Shown: positions 25,201 through 35,355 of the stretch, piece by piece
How positions within the stretch are numbered: position 1 is the stretch's first letter
Layout of the letters: each line of letters starts with the position of its first letter
NCBI GenBank assembly: GCA_022385805.1
Contig: MU277674.1
Coordinates: 682,294-746,293, forward strand
Direction of reading: 5' to 3'
Source of the DNA: Pilatotrama ljubarskyi
Taxonomy: Eukaryota > Basidiomycota > Agaricomycetes > Polyporales > Polyporaceae
DNA: 64,000 bases
Made by a program: the position numbers and the translations under genes
The notes under the pieces: model-generated
What the model saw: the letters and a program-made list of their open reading frames with translations, nothing else
Told to the model about the DNA's origin: nothing
Databases searched by the model: none

Positions 25201-26319
25201 ATAGTCACTGCATACTGTCACCAGACGATGCACGAATCCCTATCTAATCTACGCGGATGAATATGAGATCGATGTTCCTGCAGCGTCGCTGCTCGCCGCT
25301 TCTGCCTCGAGAGCTCGAAAGCTCGCCTGTCTGCGGCCGATTTCACTGAATCTTCTGCCGTCGTTGTTTTGCCACACTTCAAGATGATGGTTCTCTACGC
25401 CGCTAGCGGCACCACGCATCAAGCCGTGCCGCCGAGTGTACCGCGGCCGCTCCGAGCTGCCCGCCAAGCCCGCCGACGCTCTATTCCCGGCGAAACTCGA
25501 GCCCTTTGATAGGCCCGCACGGGCCCTTATTCAGCGTCGAGCTGCATCGTGCAGTCACACATTCTAGAGCGCTAGAAAACAGCGAAGGCACCGTCCACCG
25601 CCACATTGAAGCCGTTCTAGATCGTCCGCCCCCTCGCAGTTCGCGAGTGTGCGATCTTCGGAGCCGTTGCGTCCTGCCCGCTCACCCGCCACCCATCCGC
25701 CGGCACGGCGCACGCTAGCAAACTTCTCGCGCCGCTGGCCTCTGGAGCCGCCGTATCTCAGCCGCGGTCGCCTCGTCCGGCGCGCTCCCGAGTCCCGAGT
25801 CCCGAGTCCCGACGCACGACGCTCCCCTTGAATGAAGTCTTCACGATCGGACGTGTCGATCGGCGAAAAAAAGAAAAAAAAAACTCTCATCAGCCTCTGC
25901 GTGACGCGCCTGGTTGCTGGCGAACAGACGGGCCGTGCCTGGGCCAGGAGAGTCATCGATCGTCCGGGTCTAACTTCCTATGAGCGCCCGAGCGATCGAG
26001 AGGAACGTCGCGTCAGAGACTCGCGGGTGGCGCGCTGGGCCGCCGGGTCGGTGAGAAGCGGCAGAAGCCGCGCCCAATGGTGAGGAGAGCATATTCACAT
26101 GTATCAGCGATTGCTGGTCTTACCAGCGAACTCGGTAACTGGGAGGGGCAACAGGAACTCGTCGGAAGACGTCAATGCAGCACGGTAGTAAGTAAAGGAG
26201 CAATTATGTGCCCTCGATGGAGGTGTAATATACACGAATGGGACAAATCTCATAGAGTACAGACGTCGTGGCGCAAAACGCTATGTCCGCCGGAACAACC
26301 GCCTTTGCGGCTGCCTCGT
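22266..26319. other. Long gene-free region upstream of the GATA regulator
   Basis: About 4 kb with no recognisable protein gene on either strand. On the plus strand it is strongly pyrimidine-rich from about 22.7 to 24.0 kb. The regulator's transcript would read the opposite strand and so carry purine-rich sequence. A good minus-strand donor (GGAG then GTGAGTATG) lies at about 23976, so a spliced 5' leader is plausible. The frame of 283 codons at 24174-25025 (minus) is Arg/Pro/Ser-rich without domain character and was not accepted. Short tandem repeats and an A-rich run occur near 25.8 kb. Confidence 0.5.
25786..25812. repeat. Short tandem repeat of a 7-base unit
   Basis: Three full copies plus six bases of a fourth copy of TCCCGAG, seen directly. 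It is followed about 50 bases on by an A-rich run (about 25866-25883). Confidence 0.8.
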
Positions 26320-27905
26320 TTACCGGAGCGTAGCAAAACCGACCGAGTTCTTGTCGAACGAGAAGACGCTGTAAACGTTCTTCATGAAACTGCGAAGCGG
26401 GTCAGAATAATCGTCCGACATCAGGAACGAGCGGGTATTTACCTGTCGCCCAGCAACCAGGTGTTCGAGCCGAGGCCGAGATCCTGACCCGCGATGGCAC
26501 CGACGCACTCCGTAGAGCTGACCCGCCCAAAGTTGAAGTTTGCAGCGCTGATCGTCCACTTCTTCCCGCCCCAGCTGAACGCGACGGTTGACGGCACAGA
26601 GCTACAAGGGAACGAGTAGAACCCGGCCGAAGAGTCGTACACCCTTGAGCCGGGGATGTTCTTGTAGAAAGCAGCAACCTGACTCGGAGGACCGTAGATG
26701 ATGGTCGTGCCAGAGTCAATGATGGTCTGGAAACCCGACTGAACGGTCTGTATAAGAAGTGTGAGCGGCGTCCCGAAACAACAGAGGATTGTCAGTTACC
26801 TTGGAACCGAAGTAGAGCTTTGCGTTGGCGATCTGCCAGAAACCGGAGCCAGTGACCTTGTGGTACTCGATCGAACCGCTGTACAGCGAGCTATCGGTGC
26901 CGCCGAGGTAGAGTTCTGAGCCTGATTTAGCCAGCTTGAAGGCGAATACGCCGGTTTTGACGGCCCCTTGCGTTTTGGCGGTATTGAAGAACGGGCTCTG
27001 TGTATTTGTTAGCAACGTCATGCGGTAATGATCGCCGAACATACCTGGCGCAGGTTCGATATAGCAGGGAAGGCCATGCCCAGGATGCCATCGAGCGCCT
27101 GAGCCCCAAAGGACGCGGAGAGCGTGGCTACGGGCGAGAAGTACTGGTTCTTCACCGTCACGCCGGCGACAGAGACAGTGTCGGTGTATACGGGTCCAGC
27201 AACTGTCGACCCATCTCCGTACTGGATGGAGAATGTGCCCGTCTTGCGAGCATCGGTAGACGAGGCAGACGGGTCGTACTTGTCCTTGTTGGTACAGTAC
27301 GAGCTCGTGCAGTTGACGGACGGGACCCATAGGTCGGCGGAACCCGCTGTGGGAGTCGTTCAAGTTATGCACTATCAGCTACGGAAGCTTCTTACTGTCA
27401 AAATCTATGTAGAAGGTCTTTCCTGGAGTACCGATGGCGATGTTGCCGGCCCAGTACTGATCATTCCCTTCGTCCACAAGCGGCTCGGCCTGACGCTTGT
27501 CGTGATGGCCGCCCTTGTACATCGCCGAGAAATTGGCGACAGGCATGATATGCGCACCCTGCAAGAACAGTTCATCTTGTTATCTCATTATGTCGCGCAT
27601 CACATATAATCACCTCATTGAATGAGTGGCGGCCCGAGTTGTGCTCAAGGTTCATCAGGTTGTTACGGTGTTTGCTACCGGCCGAGCGGCGTCAATAAGT
27701 GACGACACACGACGACTACAACGAGTACTCACTTGCGGTCACGGACCAACTGAGCCACGGCACGCTCGTGGTCGAACCAGCCGTCGTCGGTGGTGAGCAA
27801 GTTGCGCTTCTGGAAGGGGATGCGAGTCCCCAGCCCTTCGGTGACGGGCGAGGCAGCTGCCGTCAGCGCGAGGGCGAGAGCGATAACGCTAGGCTGAATA
27901 AACAT
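26320..27905 (-). CDS. Secreted aspartic protease, pepsin family A1
   Basis: Extracellular acid endopeptidase resembling polyporopepsin and other basidiomycete A1 enzymes. The ATG at 27905 starts a signal peptide (MFIQPSVIALALALTAAAS) followed by a propeptide with a Lys-Arg (HHDKRQAEP, near 27490). Mature-type sequence begins with NDQYWAGNIAIGTPGKTFY. The first catalytic motif is D-T-G, interrupted by an intron (YIDFD, then TGSADLWVPSVNCTSSY after splicing). The flap region is IQYGDGSTVAGPVY. The second catalytic motif is D-S-G in FQTIIDSGTTIIYGPPSQ (about 26720). The C-terminus has LGSNTWLLGD followed by SFMKNVYSVFSFDKNSVGFA, as expected for the family. About seven introns. A TATA box lies 76 bases upstream of the start. 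Family and secretion are secure; cleavage preference is not known. Confidence 0.93.
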
Positions 27906-28854
27906 GATGCGATGCGACGCTTTGAGGACAGCGAGAGGTGACTGGATGGTAGGACTGACGGTGAACTGAAGACAGAGGCGGGTTATATGCTCAAAGTATC
28001 ACATCCGCTCTCATCGAGTATGATGACAGCGAGAACGTCTAGAAAGAGAACGAGTGGATCGCTCAGGCTGGCCTCGAGCAGCCTACGAGGCCACTCCACC
28101 GCACATGAAGGTTCATCGCACTGTCACCCATTGACCGAAATCGACAGCCCCATCGGTCCGCCTACGGAGGATGCCATTCAGGTAGCGGTCCACTGGCGGC
28201 TAATACTTGAAAGCACTCCCGCAACATCAGCGGCCGTACGCCACGGTAGGACGTCCCACTGTCCACCCTCAGCTCACAACCGCGGATGGAGAGCGGGATT
28301 CGAATCATGACCAGCGGTACGCCAAATAAGGGAATACCCGACTGCAGCGCCACCGAGTTGGGAATCCGCGCCCCTCTCACCCGACGATGGAGGTGCGGGC
28401 CGACATGCAATCCTAAGCATAGGGCGCGAAGGCCGAGCCAGCGACGGGGATGAGACGGAACGCAACTCGTACAGCAAGCTCACATCACCGGCCAGGAACA
28501 ACGAAAGGAAGAATGGTCGTGATGAAGTGTAGGGGACCTTATCGCGAGCGGGGACATGCGCATGGAAGATGGATACTAGGAACCCCTATCGCGATTCGCC
28601 AGGTCCCGGAGACACGGTCTAGCCTCAGGTTAGGATGCTGATCTGAAGCGAGCGGATGAAATGGTGACATCAGCGGCGACGAGGACAATGTTCCCAGGTT
28701 CCCTAGCATATTAGAAGACGGGGCGAGCGGGGCATCGTTATCGCCGAGTATGCCATGATGGAAGACATACGTACCAGATAGGTTTATGCGGCGGATGTGG
28801 ACGCCCGGAATAGAATATCGCAAATAATTCGCGGTACAACATGAGGATAGTGGG
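27906..28854. other. Intergenic region, 0.95 kb
   Basis: Contains the protease promoter, with its TATA box at 27981-27990, and the 3' flank of the signal peptide peptidase gene. An ATTCGAAT core near 28300 resembles a tRNA B box, but the flanking arms do not pair. Nothing else was recognised. Confidence 0.4.
27981..27990 (-). promoter_or_regulatory. TATA box of the aspartic protease gene
   Basis: Minus-strand GCATATAACC, about 76 bases upstream of the ATG at 27905. Confidence 0.55.
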
Positions 28855-30386
28855 TTAGGCACGGCGCTTGCTCAATCGTCTCTTGGGTTCTTGGCCTGCC
28901 AGCTCGTCAGGTTGTGGAAGAGACGTGGTAGTTGCGTCCGCAGCAGAATCCTTTTCGAGGGAATGCTCGCCGCTGTTCTTGACCTTGCCGTTTGTGTGTG
29001 GTCTCGCGAGACTCTTCAGCTCTCCCTTGTCCTCAACCTCGTCCGTCCACGCCCAAGCCTCTTTGAACTCTCCACGCGCAAGAGCGGTGAGCATGAAAGA
29101 GACGATGCATGCCGGACTGCTCCGGCGATCAGCCACACATCTCGAGAGGCGCTGAACTCGCGAACATACCTGAGGTACAATAATGCAGGCTGCGCCTTCC
29201 TGAAGACATGCATCACCGTCATCGTCGTAACGAGGCCGGCCGCATAGGCGAGCAGGGTGGCCAAAAAGTATACTCGTGAGACGTGGCCCAGTTGTCCTCG
29301 CTGCGATGCCCTGTGATAGTCATACCGGAGGGCCATCGCAACGAACATGCCTGGGATTACGATATCACCGAGGCCTAACGTGGTGAAGCCCCGCTCGGTC
29401 GAGAAGACCAAAGACTTCGGCCACAGAAGCTTGATGGGAACGTCGAGGGAAGTAGCCACCTTCACCATCTGCAGATATTAGGTTCGTCAACGGGCTCACG
29501 GAGCAAGCAGAAGGCGACATACCACTTCGGTCCCGAAGACCCACCAAATATCATAGAGGAATAGCCCCGATAAGAGGACACATCCCGTTTTGAACGAATC
29601 AAGCTTCAGCAAGGAGAGCGCATTGTGCGAGAATGACAAGGCCAAGAGGTCTGTGAGTAGAGCAGAACGACGGGTTGCGCTGTCGCCGAACGTATATATG
29701 ACGGATGGAATCGAGCCCAGCGGAATGAGGAGCAGCGAGGGCGTGCGGAGCGATAATGAGAGCAGTTCTGATACGCATGGTGAGCGAGCGGTGGGTCGTT
29801 TGTCAGAGCAGCATACCTCTCTGTCCTTTAAGTACAAGGAACTGCACTTTATCAAACTTTTGCCATCGTGACTGGCCCATGGTCCAGCGCGATAGGGCGA
29901 TTAGAGACTAAAACGTGTTAGCGTCCGATATGATATGGCCAAGCACATGCTCACTTTGCCGACGCTTCCGACGCCTGCGATGGTAAAGTACCACTGCAGT
30001 AGCCATGTGATCCATTCCTTCCCGAAGTACTTGACTATCAAGTAGAGGCCGAAGAGCACGGCAGAGCCAATCTGTGGTCGAGTGTGAGATTCATCATGCG
30101 ACTGATTTCAGAAGGGTCCTGACGGACCACAGGGAAGAGATAAGCGTCTTGAGATGACAGACGATCGATCTCCTCTTCTTCCTCTTCTTCAGTCTCTGTC
30201 CCAGACACCCGGTTACTCCGGCTCTGTTAGAAAGCGTAACTCAGCGAAAGCCGGTAGTACGACGTGAGAGTATCTAACCGAAAGAGAGCCATAGGAGCCT
30301 GCGTATATGGATATGCATGCTAGCGACAGAAGCCCAGCATACGAGGAAAGCAGGTCCCAGTCCTTCCCAGCAACCGACGTTGTCAT
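28855..30386 (-). CDS. Signal peptide peptidase, intramembrane aspartyl protease
   Basis: Presenilin-fold protease of the ER that cuts leftover signal peptides and other type II membrane segments (human HM13, yeast Ypf1 family). The ATG at 30386 gives MTTSVAGKDWDLLSSYAGLL and a first membrane segment. An acidic loop coding seven consecutive Glu follows (SRSNRVSGTETEEEEEEEID), then further membrane segments (IGSAVLFGLYLIVKYFGKEW, ITWLLQWYFTIAGVGSVGK). The two catalytic aspartates are in FLYDIWWVFGTEV (about 29535-29560) and GFTTLGLGDIVIPGMF (about 29370). The third signature is PAL in KAQPALLYL (about 29190). The C-terminal tail is Lys/Arg-rich (PKRRLSKRRA) instead of a KKxx signal. Several introns, with exons joined by phase. 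Its start is divergent from the SSU1-type gene at 30945. Confidence 0.92.
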
Positions 30387-30944
30387 GATATCTGAGTGGG
30401 TTTACTAGAGTAATTTGAATCGCGCCACGTCGTCGGCGCATCGTAAGACGAGTTTGTGCTTGTTTGAAACGGAGCCTTTTGGCAAACACAGTCAAACACG
30501 ATCTCGCCATTGGCCAATCTTGGCCAATCCCGTCAGGATGACTCGGATCCGTCCCGCCTTCGCCTCCATCACATGTAAGTACTTCGGTAATAATGCTGAT
30601 ACTATTATCGGATAATGCCCCCTTTTGACGAGGTAAGGGCAAGGACGCGTTACTATCTTTACCTCAAGCAACGTGCAGAGGCTCGGACCTGAAGCCGAGT
30701 GAGCGCGCACGAAGTACTACAATATTGCTGGCCGCCGGCATCATGTCCTATCTTCGCCGTTGCATGCGCTTCACTGTGTGCCCGGGGAACGGAACGTGCC
30801 GACTCAGAGGTGGCGGTGACCTTGTGACCATAGTGAATTCGGAATTCGTGACAAGTCTTAAAAAGAATGTTTGTGGCGTCACTCTCTGGAGTACTCCTGT
30901 TGTGCGCTCCAACTTCTCGTCGCTGCATAGGGAAGTGGCCGAAA
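30387..30944. other. Divergent promoter region, 0.56 kb
   Basis: Separates the minus-strand signal peptide peptidase start from the plus-strand transporter start. No clear TATA box was seen for either gene. Confidence 0.4.
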
Positions 30945-32475
30945 ATGAGCACGAACGTAGCTTCAAGCCGCAAAACGCTCAAGGACTGTGTTCGGTATGT
31001 CGCTTCTTCCGCTGGCAAATCTTCCTTGGTAGGCGCTTGGACTAATGCCGCGCCGCATCTCAGGCACTTCACACCAGCATGGTTCGCCGCGGTCATGGGT
31101 ATGCAGTGCGATGAAAACCAGTCAATCCAGGAATGACATAAACTTGCGTTAGGAACGGGATCCATATCGATCCTCTTTAACAACTCACCGTACGCGAGAG
31201 ACTCGAGGACGATGGAGATCCTGGCCTTCGTATTCTTCTTCCTGAACCTGGCCCTCTTCGTCGTTTTCAATGCGCTCACGGTAGCACGATACATCATCTT
31301 CCCCGACATCTGGTCGATAATGATCCACCACCCGACACAAAGCCTCTTCGTCGGCACGTACCCCATGGGCGCGGCCACTCTGCTCAGCATCGCAGCAGGC
31401 CTCGTGTACGAGAAGTACCACTTTGGCAGCACAGGGTTTCTCTACACCATGTGGGGCCTTTGGTGGATTGACGTTGCGATCTCGTTTGCATGCGCTTTCG
31501 AGATCGTGCATATCATGTCAGTAGTCCCGATGATTCATAATTCGTCTTCGTCTGGCTGACGTCTGGGACTTATAGGAAGACCCGTCACGAACATGCCCTC
31601 AATCGTATGACGGCCGTATGGTTGCTTCCGGTCGTCACACTCATCGTTATCTCGTCCACTGGGGGCGTCATCGCGGAACCGCTCGCCAAAGTCTCGCCGA
31701 ACCATGCACTCATCACCCTCACGGTCTCCCTGGTCCTCGTATCCATGGGCCTTGGACTAGCCATGATGATACTCACGATGTACCTGCTTCGACTCATCGT
31801 GCACGGTGTCCCTCCCAGCTCCGGCGTCCTCAGCGTGTTCATGCCTCTTGGTCCCATGGGACAAGGCGGCTACTCCATCCTCCTTCTCGGTCAAGGCTTC
31901 CGCCAAGTGCTGCCCTTGGACTACGGCCAATCCCATGTCCTCCACCAAGAAAACGTCGGTGACATCATCGCCGTGATTAGTCTCGTTGCTGCGCTCGTGC
32001 TGTGGTCGCTCGCCACGATGTGGATGATCTACGCCGTTCTTGCCGTAATCGAGGTTCTGCAACAGACTCGATTCCCCTTCTCGCAGACGTTCTGGGGTCT
32101 GATTTTCCCCAACGTACGTGATTGTTCATCATCTTACTCTTATGGGTCCCAGCGGTATTCATCGTGCCGTAACAGGGTGTGTACGCGAACCTTACGATAC
32201 AACTCTACCGGACTATCGACTCGTCGTTTTTCCGCGTATGGGGCGCGATCTACTCCATCGCGACACTCATACTGTGGACTATGGTCTTCGTGCGGACTTT
32301 GACGCTTGTACGCAATGGAGCGATCTTCGTGTCTCCTTGCCTCGAGGACTTCGATATGACGCGTGGGACACAAAAGAGACAGGTGGACGTGAAGCTCCCC
32401 ACACGCGGCACGAGCTGTAACGGGTCGAGCACGGGGAACAGTGTCAGGAACGGACAGTACGAGGGAGGACAGTGA
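30945..32475 (+). CDS. Sulfite-efflux-type transporter, SSU1/TDT family, copy 1
   Basis: Plasma-membrane transporter of the tellurite-resistance/dicarboxylate (TDT) family. The closest named relatives are yeast Ssu1 (sulfite export) and S. pombe Mae1 (malate). The start is the ATG at 30945 (MSTNVASSRKTLKDCV). Exon 1 ends at 30994, exon 2 (31064-31098) codes RHFTPAWFAAVMG and exon 3 begins at 31153 with TGSISILFNNSPY. The family signatures FTPAW, VMGTG, ARYIIFPDIWSIMIHHPTQS and GTYPMGAATLLSIA are all present. About ten membrane segments follow, including MTAVWLLPVVTLIVISSTGG and PLGPMGQGGYSILLLG. The short cytosolic tail is hydrophilic, and the stop is at 32473-32475. Four introns; phases all match. 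It lies tail-to-tail with a paralogue 245 bases away. Sulfite is the likeliest substrate but is inferred from the family. Confidence 0.9.
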
Positions 32476-32720
32476 AGCTCGCGCGTACTATAGGGCGATT
32501 ACTATGTCACACAGTACTATATAATAGGCACAACACACAAGGACTGACTCTGATATGCGAGGGTCCGTGGCCGGCACTCTATCCACAAGGATACAAATGA
32601 GGGACGATCGCGAGGCTCGGCAGATCTACCGCGCGCCACGCGTATAGTACAATCCATCCAAGTCTAGGGGCGAGAGGAAAGGACAGGGGAGTTCATGCGG
32701 ATCGACGAAGGAGAGGAAAA

Positions 32721-34233
32721 TCAGAGAGCTACTGTAGACGAAGACGCAGCTTGGTGATCGCCGAAGCCTTTCTCGACATCCGTGGGCTTGACGGCAGGAG
32801 GGGCGGCGGTGTCGGGGACATAGGGGGCTTTGAACATTGACCCGTCGATGAACGAAGGAATGCTGCGGAGGAAGACGGTGATCCACAGGAGGAATACAAC
32901 GCCTGTCGAGTATTGTCAGTAAAACCGGCAACGACGCAGCTCTGAGAACTTACCAGTCCATGCAGCGCCGATCGCCCGAAAGACCGGACTGTCCAACACC
33001 TTCGCGAGCTGAACGCATAGGAGTGCGAACACGCCGTTCGGGAAAATAAGGCCCCAGTATGCCATCGAGAATGGGATGTCAGAGCTGGCTCGTACATGTC
33101 CGATTGATATGACAGCGAGGAGAATCCAAGCGATGCCCAGGGAGAAGAGAACATATGCGCCGAGGAAGCACCCCGCGAATATCATCTGGCCGGCCAGAGC
33201 GATGGTGGGGAACTCGTCGCCCATGTGCAGCGGCAGGATCTCCGAGAGGTCCTGGCCATTGACGAGCAGGGAGAAGCCACCTTGGCCCAGGGGCCCGAGG
33301 GTGATGAATGCGGAGAGAATGAGGGCGGGGTCCGGTGGACCGTGGGTGATGAGGCGGAGAAGGTAGACGGTGATCATCATGAGAGCAAAACCCAGGCCGA
33401 TGATGACCATGGTGAAGGAGAAGGCGGAGGTAACGAGAGCCAGGGTTGTGGAGTGCGGCATGAGCGCGCGGGAAAGGAGACCGCCCGACGACGACGCGAC
33501 GATCAGCGTCACCACCGGCAGCAGCCATACCGCGGTCATTTTCTGGATCGAATGATCCTGTCGGACCATCCTGGGATTTGATCAGGGCTTTGCACAAAAC
33601 GTGGAGACGGTCGTACGACTCACATTGCGTAGAGCATACCGAATGCGATTGTGTAGGACACGGCGGAGTCCAGCCACCACAGTCCCCAGAGAGTCCAGAG
33701 GAAGGCGTTTCCACCAAATCCCCAGTCTTGATTGATGTTCTACATCAAGGTGAGTCGAGGTGGACTTGAAGGAGTCCCGAGTACGCTCACCAGTCCGGAA
33801 TTGATCAGGGTAGCTGCTCCCATAGGAAAGCACCCGATGAACAAACTCTGTGCCGGATGTGATAGCATCATAGACCAGACCTGTGCTCCGAATTAGAACG
33901 GTGTATAGTGCACTAGTTAGGGATTCACAGCGAGCTCACCTCTGGGAACATGATGTACCGGAGAGCTGTACATGTACACACGAACACGAACAGGACTAGA
34001 TTAAGCAGGAAGATGATGAGAGCGGCAATCTTGAGCACCAGGCTATCATTGTGATAGGGGAAGTTGTGTAGGAGGGCAGAGACCACGCCCGTGCCCATGA
34101 TCACAGCATGCCAGGCCCAGGTGAAATGCCTGTCGGCAGTCGATAAGCAGGTCTAACAAGCAACAAGCTGCAGCACTCACCGAATCCTTTCTCTCCAACT
34201 CTTCCAGGCGTAGATAGGGAGCATGAGCGGCAT
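32721..34233 (-). CDS. Sulfite-efflux-type transporter, SSU1/TDT family, copy 2
   Basis: Paralogue of the gene at 30945 in inverted orientation. The ATG at 34233 gives MPLMLPIYAWKSWRERIR. A phase-matched intron leads to HFTWAWHAVIMGTGVVSAL, then LRYIMFPE, then VWSMMLSHPAQSLFIGCFPM. The membrane core repeats the copy 1 signatures (MTAVWLLPVVTLIVASSSGG and TLGPLGQGGFSLLVNG), but many other positions differ, so the duplication is not recent. The tail ends in KGFGDHQAASSSTVAL. A minus-strand TATA box sits about 105 bases upstream. In copy 1 the matching residues before the first membrane segment are FTPAW rather than FTWAW. Substrate is inferred (sulfite or a dicarboxylate). Confidence 0.9.
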
Positions 34234-35355
34234 TGGGGGCAGGAAAGAACCTGCGGGACCGACGCAGTCACACACACTGAGGGGGCAAAAGAGAGTGCGG
34301 GAAGGGGAAGTCGCACCTGAGACGGACTCCTGGGAAGTATATAAGTGTCACCCGCACTGATACGAGCTAACGAGGCAGAATGGCCGCGAAAAGATTGGGA
34401 ACGGAGCTGGAACACATGCCTCTAGCGAATTCGGAATTGTGGGCTTCGCAGCAGATACCGCTGCCACACCTCCAATAGGGCTCGGCCCATATCGCTGTAC
34501 GTGACACAGGAAGCATGCAGGTGCCATGCTCCGTCGCATCGCTCCCAGTGATGCCGACGGCCATTCCGAATTGTTTGACCACTCGGAAGAGGAGGATGAC
34601 TGAACGCTGTCACACCGCTGGCGCAGCGTTCATGATCCATTGGCACTGCCACTCACGTGTCCAAGCCGAGTCGGCGCGCAAGAGCAGGGCCTTTGCTTTA
34701 CCCTTGTGAGATCGTAATCCGAGCCGCTTCGACGAGAGATAGCTTGGCTTACGGTAGTGGCCTTGCGACGCGTGCGATTCCCAGTACATCCGGTAGGGAA
34801 GGACGACCCCCGCCACGGGTCTCCGAGAAGTGGAACCCTGCTTGGACCTAAACGCCGCGAAGTTGGCCGCGTCTTGCCGTGCTCCGAGTGAATGTCCGAA
34901 TCCCTCCTCTTTGACCCGCAGAGCAGCGAGAGCGGTCTATGAGTATGCGGATTCGGTGACCTTATCTGACATGTTATCGGGGCCTTTCATCCCGCGCGAA
35001 GTAGTTGTCCGAGTGCTTATTCCGGTCAGTGTGCTGAGTCGCTCGCGTCAAGCTCAAGAGCAGGATGTCTCTTACTATACATGTTATGACCTCCAGTGTA
35101 TTCGCTACTTTCTGAACGCAGGTGAGGTGGGTGGTGGAGGCTCGAAACAAGTTGAGACACCCGCCCCGCCAAGGCCGGACAACTGTACTTTCCGCAGTAG
35201 GATACCCGATTGCCATATTTGGGTGCATCGCCGTCGTGCCGTCCAATACGTTTCTCCTGGCGGCCGTGCCACGTTCGTTGTACACTACCCCGCATTCCCG
35301 TCCTCTCCTCGCTGTCGAGTTCACCCTCCGTCGCTGCTTGCTCGACGATAATTCT
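34234..35355. other. Divergent intergenic region, 1.1 kb
   Basis: Lies between the transporter start at 34233 and the kinase start at 35356. Several 60-180 codon frames exist on both strands, but none has recognisable protein character. Nothing else was seen. Confidence 0.4.
34337..34345 (-). promoter_or_regulatory. TATA box of SSU1-type copy 2
   Basis: Minus-strand CTTATATAC, about 105 bases upstream of the ATG at 34233. Confidence 0.5.

Noticed and set aside
28285..28320. tRNA-like B-box core (ATTCGAAT)
   Set aside because: The bases around it do not form a T-arm or acceptor stem, and no matching A box was seen.
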